DNA from: Cytophagia bacterium CHB2
Lineage (GTDB): Bacteria; Zhuqueibacterota; Zhuqueibacteria; Zhuqueibacterales; Zhuqueibacteraceae
Assembly: GCA_030263535.1 (NCBI GenBank)
Contig: SZPB01000013.1
Coordinates: 1-62,518 of the forward strand
Direction of reading: 5' to 3'
DNA length: 62,518 nt
This document shows, in pieces, positions 1 through 7,944 of this stretch. A model generated the notes under the pieces. It was given only the letters and a program-made list of their open reading frames with translations, searched no databases and was not told the origin of the DNA. The position numbers and the translations under genes were made by a program. The first letter of the stretch is position 1; each line of letters opens with the position of its first letter.

Positions 1-1
1 G

Positions 2-871
2 CCGGACAATCCTTTTGCCGGCAACACCCAGGGTTTTCGCGAAGAAATTTTTGCTTACGGATTCCGCAATCCTTGGCGCTTCAACATCGATCATGTCACC
101 GGGAAAATCTGGGTGGGCGACGTAGGATTCGATAGCTGGGAAGAAATCAACGTCGTTGAGTGCGGCAAAAACTATGGCTGGAGCCAGACCGAAGGCATGG
201 GTTGCCGCCCGGGAGTAAATTGCGATATTGGCAAATACGATCCGCCGGTTTATGTTTATGCAAACCGCGACGTTGATTGTTCGATAACAGGCGGCGCCGT
301 TTACCGCGGCCCGGGCCGTCCCGAGCTTGCCGGAAAATATATTTACGGCGATTGGTGCTCCGGTCGCGTTTGGTCTCTGGAAGACAACGGCGACGGCTCT
401 TACACCAACACCTTGTTGACCGATGAAGACTTTCGCATATCATCCTTCGGCCAGGATGAGAATTATGAGATCTACGTCGTTGCGCTTAATTTTTCCAGCC
501 CGACAAAAATCTACAAGTTTGAGTCGGCGCCAACTTCCGTTGAGGAATCGGACCAAGTGGCGAAGTCATTTTCCTTGTTGCCGAACTATCCCAATCCGTT
601 CTGGAGCGCAGCGACATCCCGCTCTGCGGGAAACCCTTCTACCAGCATCGCTTATCAGCTTGAAATCGAAGCGGACTATGAACTGGCGATTTATGATATG
701 GCCGGAAGGCGGGTGCGATTGCTTGAAAGCGGACATAAGACGCCGGGATCGTATTCGTCGGTTTGGAACGGGCGGAATGATAACGGCGAATTGGTCGGCA
801 GCGGCGTCTATGCGATCAGGCTTGAAAGCGGTAACCGGGAGATCGTCAGAAGAGTGACGTTGCTGAAATAA
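2..871 (+). CDS. PQQ-type glucose/sorbosone dehydrogenase-like protein, secreted, 5' truncated
   Basis: The reading frame is open from base 2, so the gene starts before the window; 289 residues are visible. The first ~130 match the C-terminal part of the glucose/sorbosone dehydrogenase propeller (GFRNPWRF, then VGDVG and WEEIN, with a Cys-containing loop). Family members oxidise aldoses extracellularly with PQQ. The last ~90 residues form a FlgD-like type IX sorting domain (NYPNPF, AIYDMAGR, GSGVYAIRL, VTLLK). A 10-residue insertion splits NPF from NPSTSI (see the repeat at 602-631). Placed ahead of xylanases and a Weimberg-type route, it could make xylonolactone, but the substrate cannot be read from sequence and the PQQ-binding half lies outside the window. 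Confidence 0.8.
   Translation, partial: PDNPFAGNTQGFREEIFAYGFRNPWRFNIDHVTGKIWVGDVGFDSWEEINVVECGKNYGWSQTEGMGCRPGVNCDIGKYDPPVYVYANRDVDCSITGGAVYRGPGRPELAGKYIYGDWCSGRVWSLEDNGDGSYTNTLLTDEDFRISSFGQDENYEIYVVALNFSSPTKIYKFESAPTSVEESDQVAKSFSLLPNYPNPFWSAATSRSAGNPSTSIAYQLEIEADYELAIYDMAGRRVRLLESGHKTPGSYSSVWNGRNDNGELVGSGVYAIRLESGNREIVRRVTLLK
602..631. repeat. 30-bp in-frame palindromic insertion in the sorting domain
   Basis: Exactly 30 bases lie between the codons for NPF and for NPSTSI, where the usual motif is NPFNPSTxI. The right half is a perfect hairpin, TCCCGC-TCT-GCGGGA, and GAGCG/CGCTC forms an alternative stem. The length preserves the frame and adds ten residues. It looks like a small mobile palindrome tolerated in a surface loop. 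Confidence 0.6.
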
Positions 872-884
872 AGAAAGAGAGTTC

Positions 885-2810
885 ATGATGAAATGGCAAC
901 TCAACCAATATCGTAGCCTGAAGCATCAATGTGTTTTTCTTCTCCTTTGTTTGATTGTGTTCTTTTCGCAAGCAAATGCTCAGACATTATCCGTGCAAGG
1001 AAGAGTGACTGCTTCCAGGTTTGCGGTGCAAAATGCCTTCGTGACCTTTATCGACAATGCCGACACCACGATAAAATTTTCGGCTTTGACGGATGCTTCC
1101 GGGTTTTATCAGGTCGGCCTAATAACCTCGGTGGAATCCAATACCAATGGCCTGCCGGATAATTTTGAGCTGGGGCAAAGTTATCCAAATCCGTTTTCTT
1201 CAGCAGCGGCCATACCTTATCGGCTTGGAAAAGGTGCTGATGTTCAAGTGACGATCTATGACATTCTCGGCAGGGAAGCCAGAACGTTTGTAGTTGGCAG
1301 CCAAATCGCCGGCTTACATCACCTGTTCTGGGATGGCCGGGATAATTTTGGCAAAAGAGTCGCCGGCGGAATCTACTTTTACAAGCTTCAAGCCGGAGAT
1401 GAATCTCAGGTCAGAAAAATGATTTTTGATTCACGCGGCAGAAGTTCGGTATCACTTCCGCCCGCGTTTTCTTCACCAGTACTGCACATGAACAGGATTG
1501 CAGGGCATTATATTCACAATGGGAATTATTCGATTCGTATCGAAAATACAGACAATACCTTTCCAATAGTAGTTTCTCAACAAGTTGAGAACGTTCCGGT
1601 ACGGAATGATACAACGATTAATTTCAGTGTAAATGCCATCGCCACGACTGTGGTTAATTTGGACAGTGTTCAGCAGATTATCAGAGGCTTCGGCGCAGCC
1701 AACATACTGCAATGGCGGGCTGATATGACAGATGCTGAAATTGAGACCGCTTTCGGTACCGGAGAAGGCCAGCTCGGGTTTACGATTCTGCGCCTGCGTG
1801 TTCAACCGAATAGTAATGAATGGAACATTAACGTACCGACAGCCAAGAAAGCATACGACATGGGAGCAACGATTATTGCTTCACCCTGGTCTCCGCCTGC
1901 TTCCATGAAAACCAACAACAATTTGGTGGGTGGCGAGCTTAGAGAAGATGCGTATGATGACTATGCCGCTCATTTGGACGCATTTGCGGATTTTATGTCA
2001 GACAACGGCGTGCCGATATATGCCATATCGGTTCAAAATGAACCCGATGTTAATGTCACCTATGAATCATGTGACTGGAATCCGGAGCAGATGTTAAAAT
2101 TCATGAGGGAAAATGCGCAAGCGATTGGAACCAGGGTGATGGCGCCGGAATCGTTTCAGTTTCGGCGGCAACTGTCTGACCCGATACTCAATGATTCGCT
2201 GGCCACCGCAAATTTGGATATTCTTGCCGGGCACATCTACGGCGGCGGTTTAGCGCGCTATCCGCTGGCGGAAGAAAAGGGAAAAGAAGTCTGGATGACC
2301 GAGCATTTGTCCGGCGAGGGCAGTCAAGCCAATGATTGGTCATGGTGCTTGCCGGTGGCAAAAGAGATCAACGACGTCATGCAAGCCGGCATGAGCGCTT
2401 ATGTTTGGTGGTATATCGTCAGATTTTACGGACCCATCAGTGATGGCGAGAGAAACAGCGGCGCAAAAGGCTCAGTGACAAAAAAGGGTTACGTGATGTC
2501 GCAGTTCTCGCGCTTCATTCGTCCGGGGTATCACCGAGTCGACTCGAAGAGTTGGCCGACTACTGGCAATGTTTCCATCACGGCATATAAGGATAGTTCA
2601 TCCTCCAGGGTCGTTCTTGTTGCTGTAAATACAGGTTCATCACCCCTGGAGGTGGCCTTTAGAATAGAGAGTGGTGCCGTAAACAGCTTTTCGACTTACA
2701 CGACTTCGGCAGCTAAGAATGTTGTTCAAGGCGATGATGTCGATGTCATCGACGATAGATGCACTCTTAATTTGGAAGCGTCGAGCATAACGACATTAGT
2801 ATCGAACTGA
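885..2810 (+). CDS. GH30 family glucuronoxylanase-like glycosidase with N-terminal sorting-type domain
   Basis: This 641-residue protein has a signal peptide (1-33, ending ANA-Q) and a carboxypeptidase-regulatory-like beta domain (~34-85). A FlgD/type IX-like domain follows (~93-183: SYPNPF, TIYDILGREA, WDGRDNFG, GGIYFYKLQAG), and then a GH30 barrel from ~255. The acid/base Glu is E386 (SVQNEPD) and the nucleophile E473 (WMTEHLSG). GH30 subfamily 8 enzymes cut xylan next to methylglucuronate branches, which fits GH10, GH3 and GH115 nearby. It starts 13 bases after the preceding gene behind a purine-rich stretch. The sorting-like domain lies near the N-terminus instead of the C-terminus, so it may act as an adhesin/linker; that is inference. 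Confidence 0.87.
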   Translation: MMKWQLNQYRSLKHQCVFLLLCLIVFFSQANAQTLSVQGRVTASRFAVQNAFVTFIDNADTTIKFSALTDASGFYQVGLITSVESNTNGLPDNFELGQSYPNPFSSAAAIPYRLGKGADVQVTIYDILGREARTFVVGSQIAGLHHLFWDGRDNFGKRVAGGIYFYKLQAGDESQVRKMIFDSRGRSSVSLPPAFSSPVLHMNRIAGHYIHNGNYSIRIENTDNTFPIVVSQQVENVPVRNDTTINFSVNAIATTVVNLDSVQQIIRGFGAANILQWRADMTDAEIETAFGTGEGQLGFTILRLRVQPNSNEWNINVPTAKKAYDMGATIIASPWSPPASMKTNNNLVGGELREDAYDDYAAHLDAFADFMSDNGVPIYAISVQNEPDVNVTYESCDWNPEQMLKFMRENAQAIGTRVMAPESFQFRRQLSDPILNDSLATANLDILAGHIYGGGLARYPLAEEKGKEVWMTEHLSGEGSQANDWSWCLPVAKEINDVMQAGMSAYVWWYIVRFYGPISDGERNSGAKGSVTKKGYVMSQFSRFIRPGYHRVDSKSWPTTGNVSITAYKDSSSSRVVLVAVNTGSSPLEVAFRIESGAVNSFSTYTTSAAKNVVQGDDVDVIDDRCTLNLEASSITTLVSN

Positions 2811-2828
2811 AATGCGTGAAGTGCAACT

Positions 2829-2900
2829 GAAATGTCAGAAAAATGCACGGCGGAAAAATAAAAAGGAGCTTTATTTCTCTATCCCACATTTTTCTGCCAG
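2829..2900. repeat. Intergenic palindromic repeat, CAGAAAAATG...CATTTTTCTG type
   Basis: CAGAAAAATG at the left and CATTTTTCTGCCAG at the right form an inverted repeat around an A-rich centre. Related half-sites occur near 18800-18875, 38530-38630 and 41815-41895. Confidence 0.45.
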
Positions 2901-2937
2901 CGCTATTGCTTGAACGCGAAACGAAAGAGAGGTTCAA

Positions 2938-4773
2938 GTGAGATTTTATCTCGGCTGTTTTCTTTTCTGTTTGTGCTCAACAATCGTGGCACAACCCTCC
3001 GGGGGACCGTACGGCCCGATCCGGCAAACGTACAAACTGCCCGCCGGAGCGGGAAAAATTTATTATGTCGCGCCCGACGGGCAAGCCGACCAAACCGGCG
3101 AGTCACTAAGCACGCCAACAACCATCGAAGCAGCTATTGCACGCGTGAAGACCGGTGATGCGATCATCATGCGCGGCGGAACATATCGCACCGGCAACTT
3201 GATTTTGAATCAAGGCGTCACGATTCAGCCGTATGCAGATGAACTACCGATTTTGAAAGGAACATTTGTCGCTTCCGATTGGAAGAAGCAAGACAACGGA
3301 TTGTGGGTCAGCGAGTGGTCTCGTTTATTTCCATCCAGGCCGCAAGATTGGTGGCGGCGTCATCGCGAGGGTGCAAAAACGCCGCAGCATCGTTTCAATA
3401 ACGACATGGTGTTTGTTGATGGCAGGTTCCTGCAATCGGCGGGTTGGGAAGGCGAATTGGAGGAAAACACCTTTTTTATTGATTACGAAACCGGTTTAGT
3501 TTATCTCGCCGTTGATCCCACGGACAAACTGGTGGAGATCACCGCGTTCGATGTGGCCATTTTGAGAACAACGAAGGAGGCGCATGGCAAAACTTCGGAT
3601 CGCAAGGGTTATACTATTCGCGGCCTCACGTTCACGCAATATGCCTATCGAGCGCTCGAAATCGAAGGCACCGAGCCGGAAGGCATCTCACCCGAATCCC
3701 AACACGGCAAAGAAGTGGTGGGCACGACGCTGGAGCATTGCACAATTTCCTTTTGCTCGCGCGTTGCAGGTTATCTGCGCGGCGATCGCATGACGATTCG
3801 GCATTGCAAAGTGAGTGATACGAGCACGGAAGGCATCTACATTATTGCCTCCAACGACGTGCTGCTGGAAAGGAATATTTTCACGCGCAACAACATCGAG
3901 AACATCACCGGCTACTATCCCGCGGCGGTGAAGATTTTCAATCAGTCTTACCGCGTGACGTGCAATGATAATTTGGTGATCGAACATCCCAATTCCAACG
4001 GCATTTGGTATGACGTCGGCAATGTTGATGGGGTGTTTACCAACAATTGGATCGAAGGCGTCGGCCGCGTGAGCAACACATTTTCTACTGAAAATCTCTG
4101 GCCCAGTGATAACGGATTCTTCTTTGAAATCTCCCAAGGCGCGATTTGTGCCGGCAATGTCTTTGTCAACAATGATCATGGCATCATGGTGCTCAATGCC
4201 TCGAATGTGCAAATCTACAATAACACGTTTGTGAACAGCATGGCCTGTATTGGCCGCAATGCGCGCAGCGCGCAAGGCGATCACTTTGGCTGGCACCCAA
4301 GCACCGGGCCGGATGTTGGCGAGCGCGACGGCCACATCTTTTCCAACAACCTGCTCGTCGGCGATAAGGATTTCAATAGATCGTTGTTGTTCGTCTGGCA
4401 GCCGGCCTCGTTGTGCGAGAGGCTCAACAAGCCGCAAATGAAGCAGCTCGATTACAATGTGTACGTACGGGGTGCAGAAAGGATCTCTTATCCTTTGATT
4501 CTGTGGAGCCCGGCAGCGAATGAGAAGTGCCAAACGGGATTTGAGTCGTTGGAAGATCTGCGCAAGTCGTATCCGGAGTTTTCGAAGAACAGTCGGCATT
4601 TTTCGAATTATGATGGCCCGTTGTTCAAAGGCATTGAGTTGGGCAATTATCAATTATTGTCCGCATTTCCGGCGGCGGGATCAGCCATGCCGCTGCCGGT
4701 AGGAATCAAAAAACTCCTTGGCCCCTCCAAGAAAGGCGGTCAGTACGTTGGAGCATATCCTCCGATGCAGTGA
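2938..4773 (+). CDS. Secreted right-handed parallel beta-helix protein (polysaccharide-active, family unassigned)
   Basis: A GTG start sits 6 bases after GAGAGG. Of 611 residues, the first ~19 are a signal peptide (ending VAQ). From ~37 the motif KIYYVAPDGQ, then TIEAAIARVKTGDAI, is the usual entry of DUF1565/NosD-type parallel beta-helices. Coils repeat from ~220 to ~490 with stacked Asn (SNNLLV, VFTNNW, IYNNTFVN). Such helices occur in pectate lyases, GH120 xylosidases and GH141. I cannot assign a family or catalytic residues. Position between GH30 and GH10 suggests action on xylan side chains or on pectin. No C-terminal sorting domain is present. Confidence 0.72.
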   Translation: MRFYLGCFLFCLCSTIVAQPSGGPYGPIRQTYKLPAGAGKIYYVAPDGQADQTGESLSTPTTIEAAIARVKTGDAIIMRGGTYRTGNLILNQGVTIQPYADELPILKGTFVASDWKKQDNGLWVSEWSRLFPSRPQDWWRRHREGAKTPQHRFNNDMVFVDGRFLQSAGWEGELEENTFFIDYETGLVYLAVDPTDKLVEITAFDVAILRTTKEAHGKTSDRKGYTIRGLTFTQYAYRALEIEGTEPEGISPESQHGKEVVGTTLEHCTISFCSRVAGYLRGDRMTIRHCKVSDTSTEGIYIIASNDVLLERNIFTRNNIENITGYYPAAVKIFNQSYRVTCNDNLVIEHPNSNGIWYDVGNVDGVFTNNWIEGVGRVSNTFSTENLWPSDNGFFFEISQGAICAGNVFVNNDHGIMVLNASNVQIYNNTFVNSMACIGRNARSAQGDHFGWHPSTGPDVGERDGHIFSNNLLVGDKDFNRSLLFVWQPASLCERLNKPQMKQLDYNVYVRGAERISYPLILWSPAANEKCQTGFESLEDLRKSYPEFSKNSRHFSNYDGPLFKGIELGNYQLLSAFPAAGSAMPLPVGIKKLLGPSKKGGQYVGAYPPMQ

Positions 4774-4822
4774 AAAGTTGTATCCGTGTTCTTTTCGACA
4801 GATTCGTATGGAGGTTTGAACT

Positions 4823-6358
4823 ATGAAAATTGAGAAGATTTTTCTAAAGCAGCGCCGCGCTGCAATCTTTGCTTTGCTTTTCTGTGCAACCGGACTATCG
4901 CCGCAACTCTCATTTGCCCAGCTTGCCGCCAACAAAAGCAAGTTTGTGGGTAACATCATCGGCAACGGCTTTAGTATTCGGGAAAACAACTTTAAGAGAT
5001 ATTGGAATCAGGTTACTCCCGAGAATGCGGGAAAATGGGGAAGTCTCAACTGGCAGCAGCTCGACAATATCTACAATTTTGCGAAGAATAACGGCTTTCT
5101 TTATCGCCATCACACGCTGGTTTGGGGAAATCAAGAACCCGGGCATATCGCCGGCCTTGATTCCGCGAGCCAGTATCAGGAAGTGGTAAACTGGATCTCG
5201 GCAGTGGGGCAAAGATATCCCGACATGGATTACTGCGACGTGGTCAACGAGCCGCTGCACGCGCCGCCATCTTACAAACGAGCACTCGGGGGCGACGGCG
5301 CAACGGGTTGGGATTGGGTGATCAAAGCTTTTGAACTGGCGCGGCAATATTTGCCGGCGAAAACGGAATTGCATTTGAACGAGTACAGCGTCATCAACGA
5401 CGGCAATGCCAACGCGCGCTACATTCAAATCATCAATCTGCTCAAAGAAAGAGGATTGATTGACGGCATTGGCGTGCAAGGCCATAATTTTGAAGTGAAC
5501 GGTGGCGCCTCGACGACGACGTTGCACAACAATTTGACCAATCTCGCCGCCACCGGGCTGCCGGTTTACATCACTGAATTCGACATTAACGTTCAAGACG
5601 ACAACACACAGTTGCAAAGGTATCAAACCATATTTCCGGTGCTCTATGAACATCCGGGAGTTTATGGCATAACATTATGGGGCTACATCCGGTATGAAAT
5701 CTGGCAGCAGGAGGCATACTTGCTCAATGAGCGTTTGGCCGAACGCCCGGCGATGCAATGGCTGCGCACGTATCTCGCCAGCCCGCTGCGACCGGCGCTG
5801 ATTTCGCCCAACGGCACGATGGAAGAACCGCGAAATCCTCTTTTGATGTGGCATCCTTCGGAGTCAGCGAATTCCTACCAGGTCCAGGTTGCCACTAACA
5901 GAACGTTCACCTCAATTGTGGTGGATTCCACTGTCGCCGATACGCTGCTGCAATTGAGTCCGCTGGCCGCAAACACGCAATACTATTGGCGCGTGCGCGG
6001 CGTGAACGAACATGGAACGAGCGCCTATTCAACTCTGGCAAGTTTCACCACCCGAGATGAGAGCTCGGCTGTCGAAGAGTTTGCCGAGATTCCGGTGGCG
6101 TTCCGGTTGCTGCAAAACTATCCCAACCCGTTCAATCCCGTTACCAGTGTGACGTACGAGGTCGGCGGCCGGCAACATGTGAGCTTAAAAGTCTATGACA
6201 TCTCAGGGCGCGAGGTTGCCACGTTAGTGGATGAGAGCAAGTCTGCAGGCCGTTATCACGCCACGTTTGATGCGAGTGGTTTAAACAGCGGCGTATATTT
6301 CATCAAATTATCGGCCGGAGAATTCGTCGATATGAAAAGAGCGGTGCTGATCCGTTGA
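4823..6358 (+). CDS. Endo-1,4-beta-xylanase, GH10, with fibronectin III and type IX sorting domains
   Basis: GGAGG lies 8 bases before the ATG. Of 511 residues, 1-33 are a signal peptide and ~34-320 a GH10 barrel: HHTLVWG, acid/base E143 in DVVNEP and nucleophile E252 in ITEFDIN. A fibronectin type III domain (~325-415, YYWRVRGVN) follows, then a full sorting domain (~425-511: LLQNYPNPFNP, VYDISGREVATLVD, SGVYFIKLSAG). The enzyme cuts the xylan backbone outside the cell or at the surface. No carbohydrate-binding module is visible. The GPH symporter follows after 145 bases. Confidence 0.95.
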   Translation: MKIEKIFLKQRRAAIFALLFCATGLSPQLSFAQLAANKSKFVGNIIGNGFSIRENNFKRYWNQVTPENAGKWGSLNWQQLDNIYNFAKNNGFLYRHHTLVWGNQEPGHIAGLDSASQYQEVVNWISAVGQRYPDMDYCDVVNEPLHAPPSYKRALGGDGATGWDWVIKAFELARQYLPAKTELHLNEYSVINDGNANARYIQIINLLKERGLIDGIGVQGHNFEVNGGASTTTLHNNLTNLAATGLPVYITEFDINVQDDNTQLQRYQTIFPVLYEHPGVYGITLWGYIRYEIWQQEAYLLNERLAERPAMQWLRTYLASPLRPALISPNGTMEEPRNPLLMWHPSESANSYQVQVATNRTFTSIVVDSTVADTLLQLSPLAANTQYYWRVRGVNEHGTSAYSTLASFTTRDESSAVEEFAEIPVAFRLLQNYPNPFNPVTSVTYEVGGRQHVSLKVYDISGREVATLVDESKSAGRYHATFDASGLNSGVYFIKLSAGEFVDMKRAVLIR

Positions 6359-6503
6359 GTAAGGGTAGGCGTCAGCCGCTGGAGAATTCACTGATATCGC
6401 TGACATCCAAGTCAACTTGAAAGTATAAAAACGAACCCGGCTTTTTCTGTTTGAGAACAATCCCGGTACAAAGCAACGAACCTTTGCAAAAAGGAAAAGA
6501 ACC

Positions 6504-7901
6504 ATGCCGCCTGAAACAGAGAAGCTTTCCGTAAAAGAGAAGATTGGCTATAGCCTGGGCGACACCGCCTCCAATTTGTTTTTTCAAACGTTCATTTTGT
6601 TTCTCCCGATTTTCTATACCGACGTCTTCGGTTTGCCCGCGGCTGCGATGGGAACGATGTTTTTGGTCACGAGAATCTTCGACGCCGTCAACGATCCCAT
6701 CATGGGCACGATTGCCGATCACACGAAGATGCGCTGGGGAAAATTTCGCCCGTATATTCTTCTCTTTGCCATCCCGTTTGGCATCATGGGCGTGCTCACG
6801 TTTACGACGCCTGGTTTCGATGCCACCGGCAAACTCATCTATGCTTATATCACGTACAATCTTCTGATGGTTATGTACACCATCGTGAATGTTCCTTATT
6901 CAGCACTCATGGGAGTGATAACGCCCAATTCTCTGGAACGCACGGAAGTATCGTCATTCCGTTTTGTTGCCGCTTTTGTTGGCGGTTTGATTGTGCAGGC
7001 GGCGACTATTTCCCTGGTGAAATATTTCGGTCAGGGAAATGACGCCGTGGGTTGGCAATGGGCGATGGGATGTCTTGCCGGCTTGGCGGCAGTTTTACTC
7101 TTTATCACATTTGCCACCACTAAGGAAAGAGTGCAACCGCCCAAAGAACAAAAGAGTCAGTTCAAAAGGGATCTCAAGGATTTGTTTTCCAACGCCCCCT
7201 GGTTGATGATCGCCGGAGCAACGGTTTGCCAATTGACGTTTATTGTCATGCGCCAATCTTCGGTTGCCTACTATTTCAAGTACTATGTCCGCGATCAGCA
7301 GCTCAATCTCTTCGGCAACGTCATCAACCTTTCCTACGAGACTTTCACCTCATCCTTTTTGCTGGCGGGCAGCGTTGTGACCATCATCGGCGTCGTGCTT
7401 ACCAAGTGGTTTTCGAAGCTCCTTGATAAGAAAAACACCTACGCCGGATTTCTCATCGCCGCGGCCGTGGTGAACGCTGTGTTATATGTCGTACGTCCAC
7501 AGGATGTCATTCTCATTTATGTGCTCAATCTGCTTTTCTCATTCTTCGTCGGGCCTGTGTCGGTGCTGCAGTGGGCCATGTACACCGACACCGCCGATTA
7601 CTCGGAATGGAAAAACAACCGGCGCGCCACCGGTTTGTTGATGGCGGCCTCATTGTTTGCGCTGAAGCTCGGCTTGACTTTGGGGGGGGCATTTGTGGGG
7701 TGGTTGCTTGCCTATTACGGGTTTGTTGCGAATCAGGAGCAAACGCCGGAGGCCATGAACGGCATTGTGAAGCTGTTGAGCATCTTTCCGGCGATCTTTG
7801 GCATTGCCGGCGGCCTGTTGATGATGCGTTACCCCCTGACAAATAAAATGATGGTTAAAATCGAGGAAGATTTAACTGTTCGAAGGCAGGAAGCGCGGTA
7901 A
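6504..7901 (+). CDS. GPH-family sugar:cation symporter (xyloside/oligosaccharide uptake)
   Basis: The 465-residue membrane protein has about 12 hydrophobic segments. It begins EKIGYSLGDTASNLFFQ and contains DAVNDPIMG and KFRPYI(L), signatures of the glycoside-pentoside-hexuronide family (XynP, XylP, MelB). AAGGA lies ~9 bases upstream of the ATG. GPH carriers bring short xylosides or uronides across the inner membrane with Na+ or H+. It sits between secreted GH10 and a GH3 without a signal peptide, which fits uptake of xylo-oligosaccharides for internal hydrolysis. No SusC/D importer is present here. Confidence 0.88.
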   Translation: MPPETEKLSVKEKIGYSLGDTASNLFFQTFILFLPIFYTDVFGLPAAAMGTMFLVTRIFDAVNDPIMGTIADHTKMRWGKFRPYILLFAIPFGIMGVLTFTTPGFDATGKLIYAYITYNLLMVMYTIVNVPYSALMGVITPNSLERTEVSSFRFVAAFVGGLIVQAATISLVKYFGQGNDAVGWQWAMGCLAGLAAVLLFITFATTKERVQPPKEQKSQFKRDLKDLFSNAPWLMIAGATVCQLTFIVMRQSSVAYYFKYYVRDQQLNLFGNVINLSYETFTSSFLLAGSVVTIIGVVLTKWFSKLLDKKNTYAGFLIAAAVVNAVLYVVRPQDVILIYVLNLLFSFFVGPVSVLQWAMYTDTADYSEWKNNRRATGLLMAASLFALKLGLTLGGAFVGWLLAYYGFVANQEQTPEAMNGIVKLLSIFPAIFGIAGGLLMMRYPLTNKMMVKIEEDLTVRRQEAR

Positions 7902-7944
7902 AATTCATTGAGCTAATTCAGAATCTTTTTCAAGTACGACGAAT

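Noticed and set aside
3688-4653. Long minus-strand open frame opposite the beta-helix gene
   Set aside because: It lacks recognisable motifs and a ribosome site, and mirrors the codon bias of the real gene; similar antisense frames lie opposite GH3 (7978-9276) and GH115 (14496-15881).
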